Of a DNA stretch of 12,396 bases, positions 1 through 7,044 are shown piece after piece. Position 1 is the stretch's first letter. Each line of letters begins with the position of its first letter. The translations under genes and the position numbers were made by a program. Source of the DNA: Lewinellaceae bacterium (GTDB taxonomy: Bacteria > Bacteroidota > Bacteroidia > Chitinophagales > Saprospiraceae). The stretch covers positions 1-12,396 of the forward strand of contig JACJYB010000024.1 in the NCBI GenBank assembly GCA_020636355.1. Direction: 5' to 3'. The notes under the pieces are model-generated. The model had not been told where the DNA came from and ran no database searches. It saw only the letters and a program-made list of their open reading frames with translations.

Positions 1-471
1 AAATTAGAATCACAACGGTTGACACACAGATTAAAGATGCTGTAGCAAAATTGATGCTTACCATCCAAACAAGGATCACCAGGATCAACAAGTGAAGTAT
101 TCAGGATTCTCCGTATTAACAAATCCTGTCATGAAATTGGATTTAAAGATAAATAAAGATGTATACCAAAAGTCCGAAACGTGACTTGATCCGGTATTCA
201 GCAATGAGGTAAGGAACTCTTCCCTTTCCATTTCAGCCTCTATTGCCGATGGAATAGATCCTTCAAATGGCTAAGAAAGAATTACTTCGATTCTTCATTC
301 CAGGAGTGCTTGTTTTAAATTGTTAGCCCATCTGATGCTAGTCCTGGAGCTTGACAAAGACCTGGATTTCACATCCATTATGAACGATGTTAATAATTTG
401 ATCCTGTTATTAAATAAGATGATTCATAATTATACGTTAGTAAAAAGAATGCACCCTTTTAAAAGAAAATT
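1..471. other. Left flank with no resolved gene
   Basis: I see no complete gene in this stretch. A + strand frame open from the left edge runs 3-95, ends at TGA and codes for about 30 residues (ending TRITRINK); it could be the C-terminus of an upstream gene, but I do not recognise it. The minus strand also has an open frame of about 45 codons running off the left edge, so the strand is undecided. From 96 to about 270 all frames are broken frequently. A frame from 275 to 475 is open and is listed separately. The pattern fits either ordinary intergenic DNA or a decayed gene. No clear promoter, terminator or structured RNA was seen. Confidence 0.5.
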
Positions 472-475
472 TTGA
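335..475 (+). CDS. Possible small ORF overlapping the methyltransferase start (doubtful)
   Basis: An ATG at 335 opens a 46-residue frame that ends with TGA at 473-475. The same frame is open without a start back to 275. The stop overlaps the TTG start of the next gene as TTGA, the arrangement typical of translationally coupled genes. The product is mixed hydrophobic and polar (containing NDVNNLILLLNKMIHNYTLV) and I do not recognise it. It may be the decayed 3' end of an older gene or chance. The coupling geometry is the only argument that it is translated. Confidence 0.15.
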   Translation: MLVLELDKDLDFTSIMNDVNNLILLLNKMIHNYTLVKRMHPFKRKF

Positions 476-1308
476 AAGATGTTTCTATACGGGAAGTAGA
501 AAAATTCTGGGACGAAAATCCTCTTTTCAGTGGCGAGTCCAATTTTGATCCCGGCACCCTTGAGTTTTTTAACGACCACGAAAGGGTTTACATTGAGGAC
601 GTCTTTGCCGGTCATTTTAATAAGGAGGAATACATACCAAAACAAGCTGCAGGAAACAGAGTCCTGGATCTGGGTTGTGGTATCGGATTTTGGTCCGCGA
701 CAATCCTGGAGTCATATCCGGCAGTTGATTTATACGTCGCTGATTTAACCCGGACAGCCTTGGATATGACTAAGAAACGGCTAAATATTATGGGTTTCGA
801 TGCCTCATTTAGCAAGCAAAATGCCGAGTCAATGAGTTATGACGATGCTTTTTTTGATCATGTCAATTGTCAGGGGGTTATTCATCACACCCCAAACACG
901 CAAGCATGTGTTGCAGAGATAGCTCGAGTACTTAAATCCGGGGGTACCGCTTCCATTTCAGTATATTACAGAAATATTTTTCTGAGAAACTGGAGATTTC
1001 TTACCCCGATCGGAAAATTGCTGAATAGATTTGGTGGTGGACTAAAAGGCAGAGGCAGGCAAAATATATTTGCTCAAACCGATGTGGATGAGATTACTAA
1101 ATTATATGACGGAGATAAAAATCCATTAGGCAAGTCCTACAATAAAGAAATGATACTGGAGATGGTTAAGCCATATTTCCATGTTAATGATGTATTTCTT
1201 AATTTTTTTCCAGCACGGTCGTTACCTTTTAAAATACCTCATAGCCTGCATCGATTTTTATCAAGAAAACAAGGATTTATGATTCATCTAAGCTTAAAAA
1301 AATCATAA
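472..1308 (+). CDS. Class I SAM-dependent methyltransferase
   Basis: This 278-residue cytoplasmic protein should transfer a methyl group from S-adenosylmethionine; the acceptor is unknown but is probably a sugar or lipid intermediate given the neighbours. The Rossmann-fold motif I is VLDLGCGIGFW at residues 64-74, the acidic residue that binds the SAM ribose is D91 (VADLT), the motif II region is NAESMSY at 117-123, followed by QGVIHHTPN at 134-142 and RVLKSGG at 152-158. The N-terminus (REVEKFWDENPLFSGES) matches the FWDENP-type lead-in common to this family. That places the start at or very near TTG 472, since the frame has a stop at 460-462 and no in-frame ATG follows until well inside the fold. 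No signal peptide or membrane segment is seen. It is separated from the next gene by 90 bases, so it may be a separate transcript or the first gene of the cluster. Confidence 0.85.
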   Translation: MKDVSIREVEKFWDENPLFSGESNFDPGTLEFFNDHERVYIEDVFAGHFNKEEYIPKQAAGNRVLDLGCGIGFWSATILESYPAVDLYVADLTRTALDMTKKRLNIMGFDASFSKQNAESMSYDDAFFDHVNCQGVIHHTPNTQACVAEIARVLKSGGTASISVYYRNIFLRNWRFLTPIGKLLNRFGGGLKGRGRQNIFAQTDVDEITKLYDGDKNPLGKSYNKEMILEMVKPYFHVNDVFLNFFPARSLPFKIPHSLHRFLSRKQGFMIHLSLKKS

Positions 1309-1327
1309 CCTATACCTAATAATAATT

Positions 1328-1356
1328 TTTGAAGGCCTAGAATTCAGATGATTTTG
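1328..1356 (+). promoter_or_regulatory. Weak candidate Bacteroidota-type promoter
   Basis: In the gap before the long gene run, TTG at 1329-1331 is followed after 17 bases by TGATTTTG at 1349-1356. This differs at one position from the TAnnTTTG element known for the primary sigma factor of Bacteroidota, whose upstream element is TTG. It lies about 43 bases before the glycosyltransferase start. The match is imperfect and could occur by chance in AT-rich DNA. Confidence 0.22.
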
Positions 1357-1398
1357 AACGTAACTTTTAATTACCCTGTTAAATAACAACCACTTCGG

Positions 1399-2265
1399 AT
1401 GATTTATCTCTTATTACCTGCCTATAATGAAGAAGCATCTTTACCTAAACTGCTCCCGAAAATAGCTGCGCGGTTTAAAGAGAAATCCGTGAATTACCAT
1501 TTGGTCGTTGTCAATGATGGCAGCACAGACAAGACCGGGACTATTTTAGAGGAATATTCCGCCAAAGGAGATATTCCAATGACCGTCCTAAAACATGAAA
1601 TAAATCGTGGCCTCGGAGAAACAGAGCGGGATGGTTTTGAACATATTTCGCGGATTGCTGACCGTGATGACGTTCTTGTTCGGGTCGAAGGGGACGATAC
1701 ACACGATCCGAAATACATCTTTGACCTGATCGATCAGGTTGAAAATGGTTTTCATGTCGTAAACACCAGCCGTTTTCAACCTGGAGGAGGACAGAAAGGA
1801 TTGGATAATTACCGGACCATAATCAGCCGCTTGGCAAACCTGTTTATGAAATTAGTATTTAATATTAAAGGTGTTAAGGATTACAGTTGTGGTTTTCGGG
1901 CATACCGCGTTTCGGTAATAAAGGATGCTATTGCAATATTTGGCAATGGGTTTGTACAACTTCGCGGTCTTGGATTTACAACCACGCTGGAAGTCATTGT
2001 AAAACTGAAACTGATGGGTTGCCGCTTTAGTGAGGTTCCCTTCATCCTCCGATACGACCAGAAAGAAAGTTCCAGCAAAATGGTTAGCAGTGTAACCACC
2101 CTCGGTTACTTGGTAATGGGCATTTTATACCATTGGCCTTTTGGTGGTTGGAAAAGGCAATACAATGGGCTAAATAAGCTTTACCCACAGAATCAGGAAC
2201 TAGCTGTTGCTCAGTATAATATTCATAACATTCGCAGAAGTACCATCAGCCGGATAGGCGTATAA
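1399..2265 (+). CDS. Family 2 glycosyltransferase, Dpm1-like
   Basis: This 288-residue protein has the GT-A fold of polyprenyl-phosphate mannosyl/glucosyltransferases and related GT2 enzymes, which use a nucleotide sugar on the cytoplasmic face of the membrane. It begins MIYLLLPAYNEE, has the nucleotide-binding DGSTD at residues 40-44, and NRGLGE at 69-74. The metal-site region is EGDDTHDP at 97-104, where Dpm1 relatives usually have DADLSHDP, so the first Asp is Glu. The motif DYSCGFRAYR at 161-170 is a hallmark of the subfamily, and VPFILRYDQKESSSKM at 213-228 corresponds to its conserved Arg/Ser-Lys segment. There are no C-terminal transmembrane helices, unlike GtrB/ArnC-type enzymes. The ATG at 1399 leads straight into the first beta strand. 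Its stop overlaps the next start by one base (TAATG), so it is the first gene of the compact run. Donor and acceptor are not predictable. Confidence 0.88.
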   Translation: MIYLLLPAYNEEASLPKLLPKIAARFKEKSVNYHLVVVNDGSTDKTGTILEEYSAKGDIPMTVLKHEINRGLGETERDGFEHISRIADRDDVLVRVEGDDTHDPKYIFDLIDQVENGFHVVNTSRFQPGGGQKGLDNYRTIISRLANLFMKLVFNIKGVKDYSCGFRAYRVSVIKDAIAIFGNGFVQLRGLGFTTTLEVIVKLKLMGCRFSEVPFILRYDQKESSSKMVSSVTTLGYLVMGILYHWPFGGWKRQYNGLNKLYPQNQELAVAQYNIHNIRRSTISRIGV

Positions 2266-4145
2266 TGTGCGGAATTGCAGGATTTCAGGGTGGAAACACC
2301 ACTAACAGGGAGCTCATCATACGGGATATGATGCACTCGCAAAAACATCGAGGTCCCGATGATGAAGGGGTGTTCTTTCAGGATGACACTACCTTGGGAT
2401 TTGTCCGGTTATCCGTGCTTGATCTGCAATTTGGTCATCAGCCCATGCATTCATCCGATGGACGGTACAGTATTATCTATAATGGCGAAATCTATAACTA
2501 TATAGAGCTACGGCAAAGGCTTATTTCACTTGGTGTACAGTTAAAAACATTTTCTGATACAGAAGTACTGTTGTATTCGTATATCCATTTCGGCAAAGCT
2601 GTCTTGGACATGCTCAACGGGATGTTTGCCTTTGCTGTTTACGACGCAGAAGACGCTTCTCTATTTATCGCTCGTGACCAGTTTGGGATTAAACCACTTT
2701 ATTATTTTACCACCTCAGATTGCTTCATTTTCAGCTCTGAAATAAAAGCACTATTTAAACATCCGGCTGTCACATCTTCGGTGAATATTCCGGCTTTGCA
2801 GGAGTACCTTACCTTTCAGTTGATTCTGGGAGATGAAACGCTATTCCAACATATCAAAAAGCTGGAACCGGCACATTATATGATTGTCCGCAAGGGTAAA
2901 GTTATAGAGCATGAAGAATATTGGAAACTTAAATACCAGATAGATGATTCAAAATCCTTGGATCAATTTACAGATGAACTTTTAGTCCTCTTTGAAAGCG
3001 CCCTATCTCTGCAAGTACGCTCCGATGTTCCGGTTGGGGCGCATTTAAGTGGTGGTTTGGACTCCAGTACCGTTGCTGTTTTGGCTTCCAAAAACTATTT
3101 CGGCAAATTGAAAACCTTTACCGGTGGATTTAAAGATGGAGATGCATACGATGAGTCCGGATACGCCAGTATCGTCAGTGAATATATTAATAGCGACCAT
3201 TACAGCGTTTTCCCGTCGGCTCAGGATTTCATCGATAATATTCACACACTGGTCTATCACATGGACGAACCCGGGGCAGGGCCAGGAATATTTCCCCAAT
3301 ACATGATCTCGAAATTAGCTTCTGAACACGTAAAAGTAGTATTAGGAGGACAGGGAGCCGATGAAGTATTTGGTGGGTACGCCCGTTACGCTGTTGCCTA
3401 TCTGGAACAGTGTCTGAAAGGAGAAATATTGGAGACCCGGGAAGAAGGAAAACACATTGTATCCCTGCAATCGATTATTCCAAACCTCCCCATGCTCAAA
3501 CAGTACATTCCATTAATAAAGAACCAGTTTTCACACGGTTTATTTGATTCTATGGACCAGCGTTATTATCGCCTGGTAGATCGTTCTCCCAATTTAAAAT
3601 TACTGTATTCAAAGGAGCTGGTTGAATCAAGGGATGAGGATCGTATTCAGCACAAATTTCAGGCGATCTTCAATGCCCCTGAGAGCAAATCTTACTTTAA
3701 TAAGATGACTTACTTTGATCTTAAAACATTATTGCCCACCCTGCTGCAAATTGAGGACAGGGTCAGTATGGCCGTTTCCCTGGAATCAAGGGTTCCATTC
3801 CTCGATCGCCGGATCGTTGAGTTAGCCGCCAGTATTCCTCCAACAATGAAATTCTCAGAAGGAAAGACAAAATTTGTAATGCTGCAGGCTGTTAAAAATA
3901 TACTTCCTAAAGAGATCGTGAACAGAAAAGATAAAATGGGATTTCCAGTTCCTATTAATGAATGGATGGCCGGGCCCCTTAAGGAGTTTATTCTGGATAT
4001 TTTCCGAAGCCGCAAAACCATCGAACGTGGCATTTTCAATATTGGAAATATTGTAGACCACGTTATCCGGCAAGGTAATTTCAACCGGGATATCTGGGGT
4101 GCATTGAATATTGAATTGTGGCATCGACAGTTCATCGATCCGTGA
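2265..4145 (+). CDS. asnB: Asparagine synthase (glutamine-hydrolysing) family amidotransferase
   Basis: This 626-residue protein has the usual AsnB two-domain layout. The N-terminal class II glutamine amidotransferase domain starts MCGIAGF, so Cys2 becomes the nucleophile once Met is removed. It continues with RGPD at 29-32, NGEIYNY at 73-79, SDTE at 97-100 and RDQFGIKPLY at 137-146. The C-terminal synthetase domain has the ATP pyrophosphatase loop SGGLDSS at 262-268, GGQGADEVFGGY at 361-372 and ESRVPFLDRR near 510. All key residues are present, so it should be active: ammonia from Gln is channelled to an adenylated carboxylate. Free Asp is the family default, but AsnB-like enzymes inside glycan loci are also proposed to amidate uronic acids or other carboxylates. 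Sitting between a glycosyltransferase and a deacetylase-like gene favours the latter role (inference). The ATG overlaps the upstream stop by one base, and the Cys2 requirement fixes the start. Confidence 0.92.
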   Translation: MCGIAGFQGGNTTNRELIIRDMMHSQKHRGPDDEGVFFQDDTTLGFVRLSVLDLQFGHQPMHSSDGRYSIIYNGEIYNYIELRQRLISLGVQLKTFSDTEVLLYSYIHFGKAVLDMLNGMFAFAVYDAEDASLFIARDQFGIKPLYYFTTSDCFIFSSEIKALFKHPAVTSSVNIPALQEYLTFQLILGDETLFQHIKKLEPAHYMIVRKGKVIEHEEYWKLKYQIDDSKSLDQFTDELLVLFESALSLQVRSDVPVGAHLSGGLDSSTVAVLASKNYFGKLKTFTGGFKDGDAYDESGYASIVSEYINSDHYSVFPSAQDFIDNIHTLVYHMDEPGAGPGIFPQYMISKLASEHVKVVLGGQGADEVFGGYARYAVAYLEQCLKGEILETREEGKHIVSLQSIIPNLPMLKQYIPLIKNQFSHGLFDSMDQRYYRLVDRSPNLKLLYSKELVESRDEDRIQHKFQAIFNAPESKSYFNKMTYFDLKTLLPTLLQIEDRVSMAVSLESRVPFLDRRIVELAASIPPTMKFSEGKTKFVMLQAVKNILPKEIVNRKDKMGFPVPINEWMAGPLKEFILDIFRSRKTIERGIFNIGNIVDHVIRQGNFNRDIWGALNIELWHRQFIDP

Positions 4146-5479
4146 AATTGGTTTTAGCAACTGATCTGGAGGATACATCCTGGTTGGCTTACGTGTTGGA
4201 AGAATTTCGGATAATACAAAATGCATCATTCGAAATTATGATATCTCGTTTGGAACACACTTCTAGTGAATTACCGACCATCTATTACCATGCAAGCAGT
4301 ACAACCTCTCCAAAACACTGTATCCCAAACCGGTCTTCGGTTTATTCAAAGACCTTGATTTCCGTCGACAATCATATATTCATTTTCAAAGACACCCAAT
4401 CCGAAGATCCCGGATTGCTCATTAATTATGATATCCTTTGGAATTCGTTTCTTTTTATTTCACGGTATTGGGAATATAAAACCGAATTATCCGGCAAGCT
4501 AATCAACAGTTATTTCAACAATCATCCCTTACATGATACCTGGCCGGTACAGGTTCCTATCGTGAATATTTATTTTAATATTCTCCAAAGCCTGATCCAG
4601 AATACATTTCCCGAATTGAATTTTGGGCAATCCAAAACTCCGCAGATTGAATTGTCGCATGATTTGGACTACATTGATAAAACGGTCCAGTTACGCATTA
4701 AGCAGAGTGCATTCCATGCTTACAATGCCCTAAAAAGTCTCCCCCATATAGGGCGCTTCTTTGGTAATGTGCGAAAACTAACCCGTTTCTTGTTTACGAC
4801 TCCCGGATATTGGAATTTTGATTATTGGCAAAATACCGAAGACCGCTATCGCAAGACTTCTGTATTTTATGTCTTCGTCCGCACGAATGGGAGAACATTA
4901 AAACAATGGTTGCTGGATCCATCCTACGATATCAGGACCAATACCTCGTTGGTTAAAACCCTGAAAGGATTAAAGGCCAAAGGTTGGGAAATTGGATTGC
5001 ACGGTAGTTTTGCAAGCGCCAGGGATACACAATTACTTAAGGAAGAAAAACAAACACTGGAGAAGGCCCTGGGATGCAACATTGAGAAAACCAGACAGCA
5101 TTGGCTGCAGTATTTCGAGACTGTCACCCCGGATACCCACCAGCAATTGTTCCAGTTTGATTCAACCCTGGGCTGGAATGATCACCCGGGATTCCGGTCC
5201 GGCATTTGCTCTCGGTACCGGCCATATGATTTTAAGAATAAACGTCGATATAATTATTGGGTGACACCTCAGGTTTTAATGGACAGCCATCTGTATGATT
5301 ATGCCGATAACACGGAAAACCGCTTAGCTGCCGCCAAAGAAATGCTGAAAAGTCTTAAGGGATATTCCAATAGTTATGTCTCCATATCCTGGCACCCGCG
5401 TACCGCTAGCCCTGATTATGGATGGAACCGCTCCTACGAAGAACTGCTACAGTTTTGTGCTCACGAAGACCTGTTATGA
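4142..5479 (+). CDS. Polysaccharide deacetylase-like (NodB-fold) protein
   Basis: The protein is 445 residues from a GTG at 4142 that overlaps the asnB stop as GTGA. An in-frame GTG at 4118 would add eight residues but is buried in asnB, and the coupled start gives the natural MKLVLATDL beginning. Residues 1-165 form an N-terminal domain with FISRYWEY at 105-112, like the domain preceding NodB folds in Bacteroidota deacetylase-family proteins. The NodB-like part carries SHDLDY at 172-177 (H173, D174, D176), GLHGSF at 285-290 (H287, S289), RQHWLQY at 318-324, FDSTLGW at 339-345 and SWHPRT at 416-421 (H418). These match the metal and catalytic motifs of carbohydrate esterase family 4 relatives, so N- or O-deacetylation of a glycan is expected. 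It has no signal peptide, unlike classical secreted deacetylases, suggesting action on a cytoplasmic precursor. The substrate is unknown. Confidence 0.82.
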   Translation: MKLVLATDLEDTSWLAYVLEEFRIIQNASFEIMISRLEHTSSELPTIYYHASSTTSPKHCIPNRSSVYSKTLISVDNHIFIFKDTQSEDPGLLINYDILWNSFLFISRYWEYKTELSGKLINSYFNNHPLHDTWPVQVPIVNIYFNILQSLIQNTFPELNFGQSKTPQIELSHDLDYIDKTVQLRIKQSAFHAYNALKSLPHIGRFFGNVRKLTRFLFTTPGYWNFDYWQNTEDRYRKTSVFYVFVRTNGRTLKQWLLDPSYDIRTNTSLVKTLKGLKAKGWEIGLHGSFASARDTQLLKEEKQTLEKALGCNIEKTRQHWLQYFETVTPDTHQQLFQFDSTLGWNDHPGFRSGICSRYRPYDFKNKRRYNYWVTPQVLMDSHLYDYADNTENRLAAAKEMLKSLKGYSNSYVSISWHPRTASPDYGWNRSYEELLQFCAHEDLL

Positions 5480-7044
5480 ACAGCTATCAGGACGTTCTTA
5501 AAGCCAATTTGCCACGACTCATCAATCTCTACGAGCAAAATCCGGCATCGGCCTATACGGGCATCGGTGACCGCATGCATGTTGGCTGGAAAATGCAAGA
5601 CTTTGCTAATGGTACCTATCAGGGAGGCGTGCATGCGCTTGCGATCGCCATAAAACTCAATCTGGTGAGCAATGCAGATGCCATTCTCAACCTGATTGAC
5701 CAAATCATTCGCGGTATCTCTGTAATCATGCATTCCGATGGTTCGCTGGATGAAGCATATCCATCTGAGCGTTCATTTTGTGTAACGGCGTTGGCGGCAT
5801 TTGATGCGCTCAGCGCTTTACACCTCCTGGAAGATCGGGTGCTTGAGAAAGATAGAGACGAATACCTGGCTATTATTCATCCATTGATCGGCCATTTGGA
5901 AAATAATGATGAGCACCATGCGATCATATCCAACCATCTGGCCACAGCAGTTGCTGCAATCGTCCTGTGGAATAAACATAGTGATGAACAATGTACGCGT
6001 TACCGCTATTTTCTCGACCGGATCTATAAGCATCAAAGCGAGGAGGGATGGTTTATGGAGTACGAAGGTGCCGATCCGGGCTATCAGACATTGTGTACCT
6101 ATTACCTTGCTGCCGCCCAGGAACATCTGCAGGATGAGACTTTAGCTGCAGCTCTCGATCGAAGCATCCGGTTTCTTTCCTACTTTATTCATCCGGATGG
6201 TAGCATTGGAGGTCTTTATGGATCCCGTAATACGGAAGTATTCTATCCAGGAGGATTGATGTACTTATCTGCATTTAATCCGATGTGCAATTCCATAATG
6301 TCTTTTATGGAGCATCCTGAACATCATCAGGTGCAGGTAACTCCTTCAGCGATTGATGCCGGGAATTTCATACCGCTGCTGAACGCTTATGCCTTTGCAG
6401 CTTATCATTACCATGAAGAAAAAGCTATGGATACCGATCTTCCCTGTACTCGTAATTTTGAAAAATCATTTTCTGAAGCCGGTATTTTCATTAAGTCTAC
6501 GGATCAATATTATGCCATAACCAATTTTAAAAAAGGGGGTACGGTTAAAATTTATAACAAAAAGGATAAATCTCTCGATGTCGAAGATGGAGGATTATTG
6601 GGTTATCTGGTAAATAATACTCGTTTTTCCACGCAAATGTATGACCAAATGCAATCTTTCAGTGATCGAACGATCCATACCCGTTTTTATCTGATCAATG
6701 ATGCCATGCCTACCCCATTTAAATTTCTGATCCTTCGGGGCCTGAGTATAACCCTTTTTAAAAGTCTTCGTTTCGGAACGATCTTTAAAAAGAAAATTGT
6801 GGGTATGCTTATGACCAGTAAAAAACCGATCACAGGGATTGCCCAGCGCTCATTTCATTTCAACGAAGAGGAGGTGGTGATCCGGGAAGATATCACCCCG
6901 CCGAAAGGATTGAAGTCTATAGGCCACGTTGGAAAATTCCGGGCAATACACATGGCTTCCAGCGGATACCATGCACATGTTATCCTTCAAAAAAAACCTT
7001 CGGCGCATTCACAATTTTTGAGAATCGAATCCCATGTCCATTAA
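5476..7044 (+). CDS. Uncharacterised alpha-toroid plus beta-sandwich protein (heparinase/terpenoid-cyclase-like fold)
   Basis: I chose ATG 5476 (522 residues) because it overlaps the upstream stop as ATGA; an in-frame ATG at 5422 lies inside the deacetylase gene. Residues 1 to about 315 are mostly helical with repeating DG-S loops: SDGSLDEAYPSERSF at 87-101, IISNHLATA at 150-158, EEGWFMEYEGADPGYQTL at 189-206 and HPDGSIGGLYGSRNTE at 239-254. This is the style of (alpha/alpha) toroid folds seen in heparinase II/III-like lyases and terpenoid-cyclase-like proteins. From about 335 to 505 the sequence turns strand-rich (AGIFIKSTDQYYAITNFKKG), consistent with a beta-sandwich as in polysaccharide lyases. 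A glycan lyase, epimerase or glycan-binding role is possible; I cannot assign a reaction. There is no signal peptide, so it appears cytoplasmic, which would be odd for a degradative lyase. Its end overlaps the aminotransferase start by 11 bases. Confidence 0.6.
   Translation: MNSYQDVLKANLPRLINLYEQNPASAYTGIGDRMHVGWKMQDFANGTYQGGVHALAIAIKLNLVSNADAILNLIDQIIRGISVIMHSDGSLDEAYPSERSFCVTALAAFDALSALHLLEDRVLEKDRDEYLAIIHPLIGHLENNDEHHAIISNHLATAVAAIVLWNKHSDEQCTRYRYFLDRIYKHQSEEGWFMEYEGADPGYQTLCTYYLAAAQEHLQDETLAAALDRSIRFLSYFIHPDGSIGGLYGSRNTEVFYPGGLMYLSAFNPMCNSIMSFMEHPEHHQVQVTPSAIDAGNFIPLLNAYAFAAYHYHEEKAMDTDLPCTRNFEKSFSEAGIFIKSTDQYYAITNFKKGGTVKIYNKKDKSLDVEDGGLLGYLVNNTRFSTQMYDQMQSFSDRTIHTRFYLINDAMPTPFKFLILRGLSITLFKSLRFGTIFKKKIVGMLMTSKKPITGIAQRSFHFNEEEVVIREDITPPKGLKSIGHVGKFRAIHMASSGYHAHVILQKKPSAHSQFLRIESHVH

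Noticed and set aside
262..322. Short frame from ATG 267 (MAKKELLRFFIPGVLVLNC) faintly like the start of a transposase
   Set aside because: Only 19 residues before a stop, with no terminal repeats or further transposase sequence; similarity is from memory and too weak to call.
299..348. Inverted repeat TCCAGGA / TCCTGGA with a 36-base loop
   Set aside because: A 7-base stem with a long loop is expected by chance and has no T-run or other context.
351..384. TTGACA at 351-356 followed by an AT-rich hexamer, like an E. coli sigma-70 promoter
   Set aside because: Bacteroidota primary sigma factor does not use the -35/-10 form, and the downstream hexamer is a poor match.
4118..4141. Upstream in-frame GTG start for the deacetylase-like protein
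   Set aside because: It lies 28 bases inside asnB and adds residues unrelated to the fold; GTG 4142 overlaps the asnB stop as GTGA.
3710..4229. Long minus-strand open frames opposite asnB
   Set aside because: They are antisense shadows of a clearly coding gene with intact family motifs.
5422..5475. Upstream in-frame ATG start for the toroid protein
   Set aside because: It would overlap the deacetylase gene by 58 bases with Arg-rich out-of-frame sequence; ATG 5476 gives the ATGA coupling.
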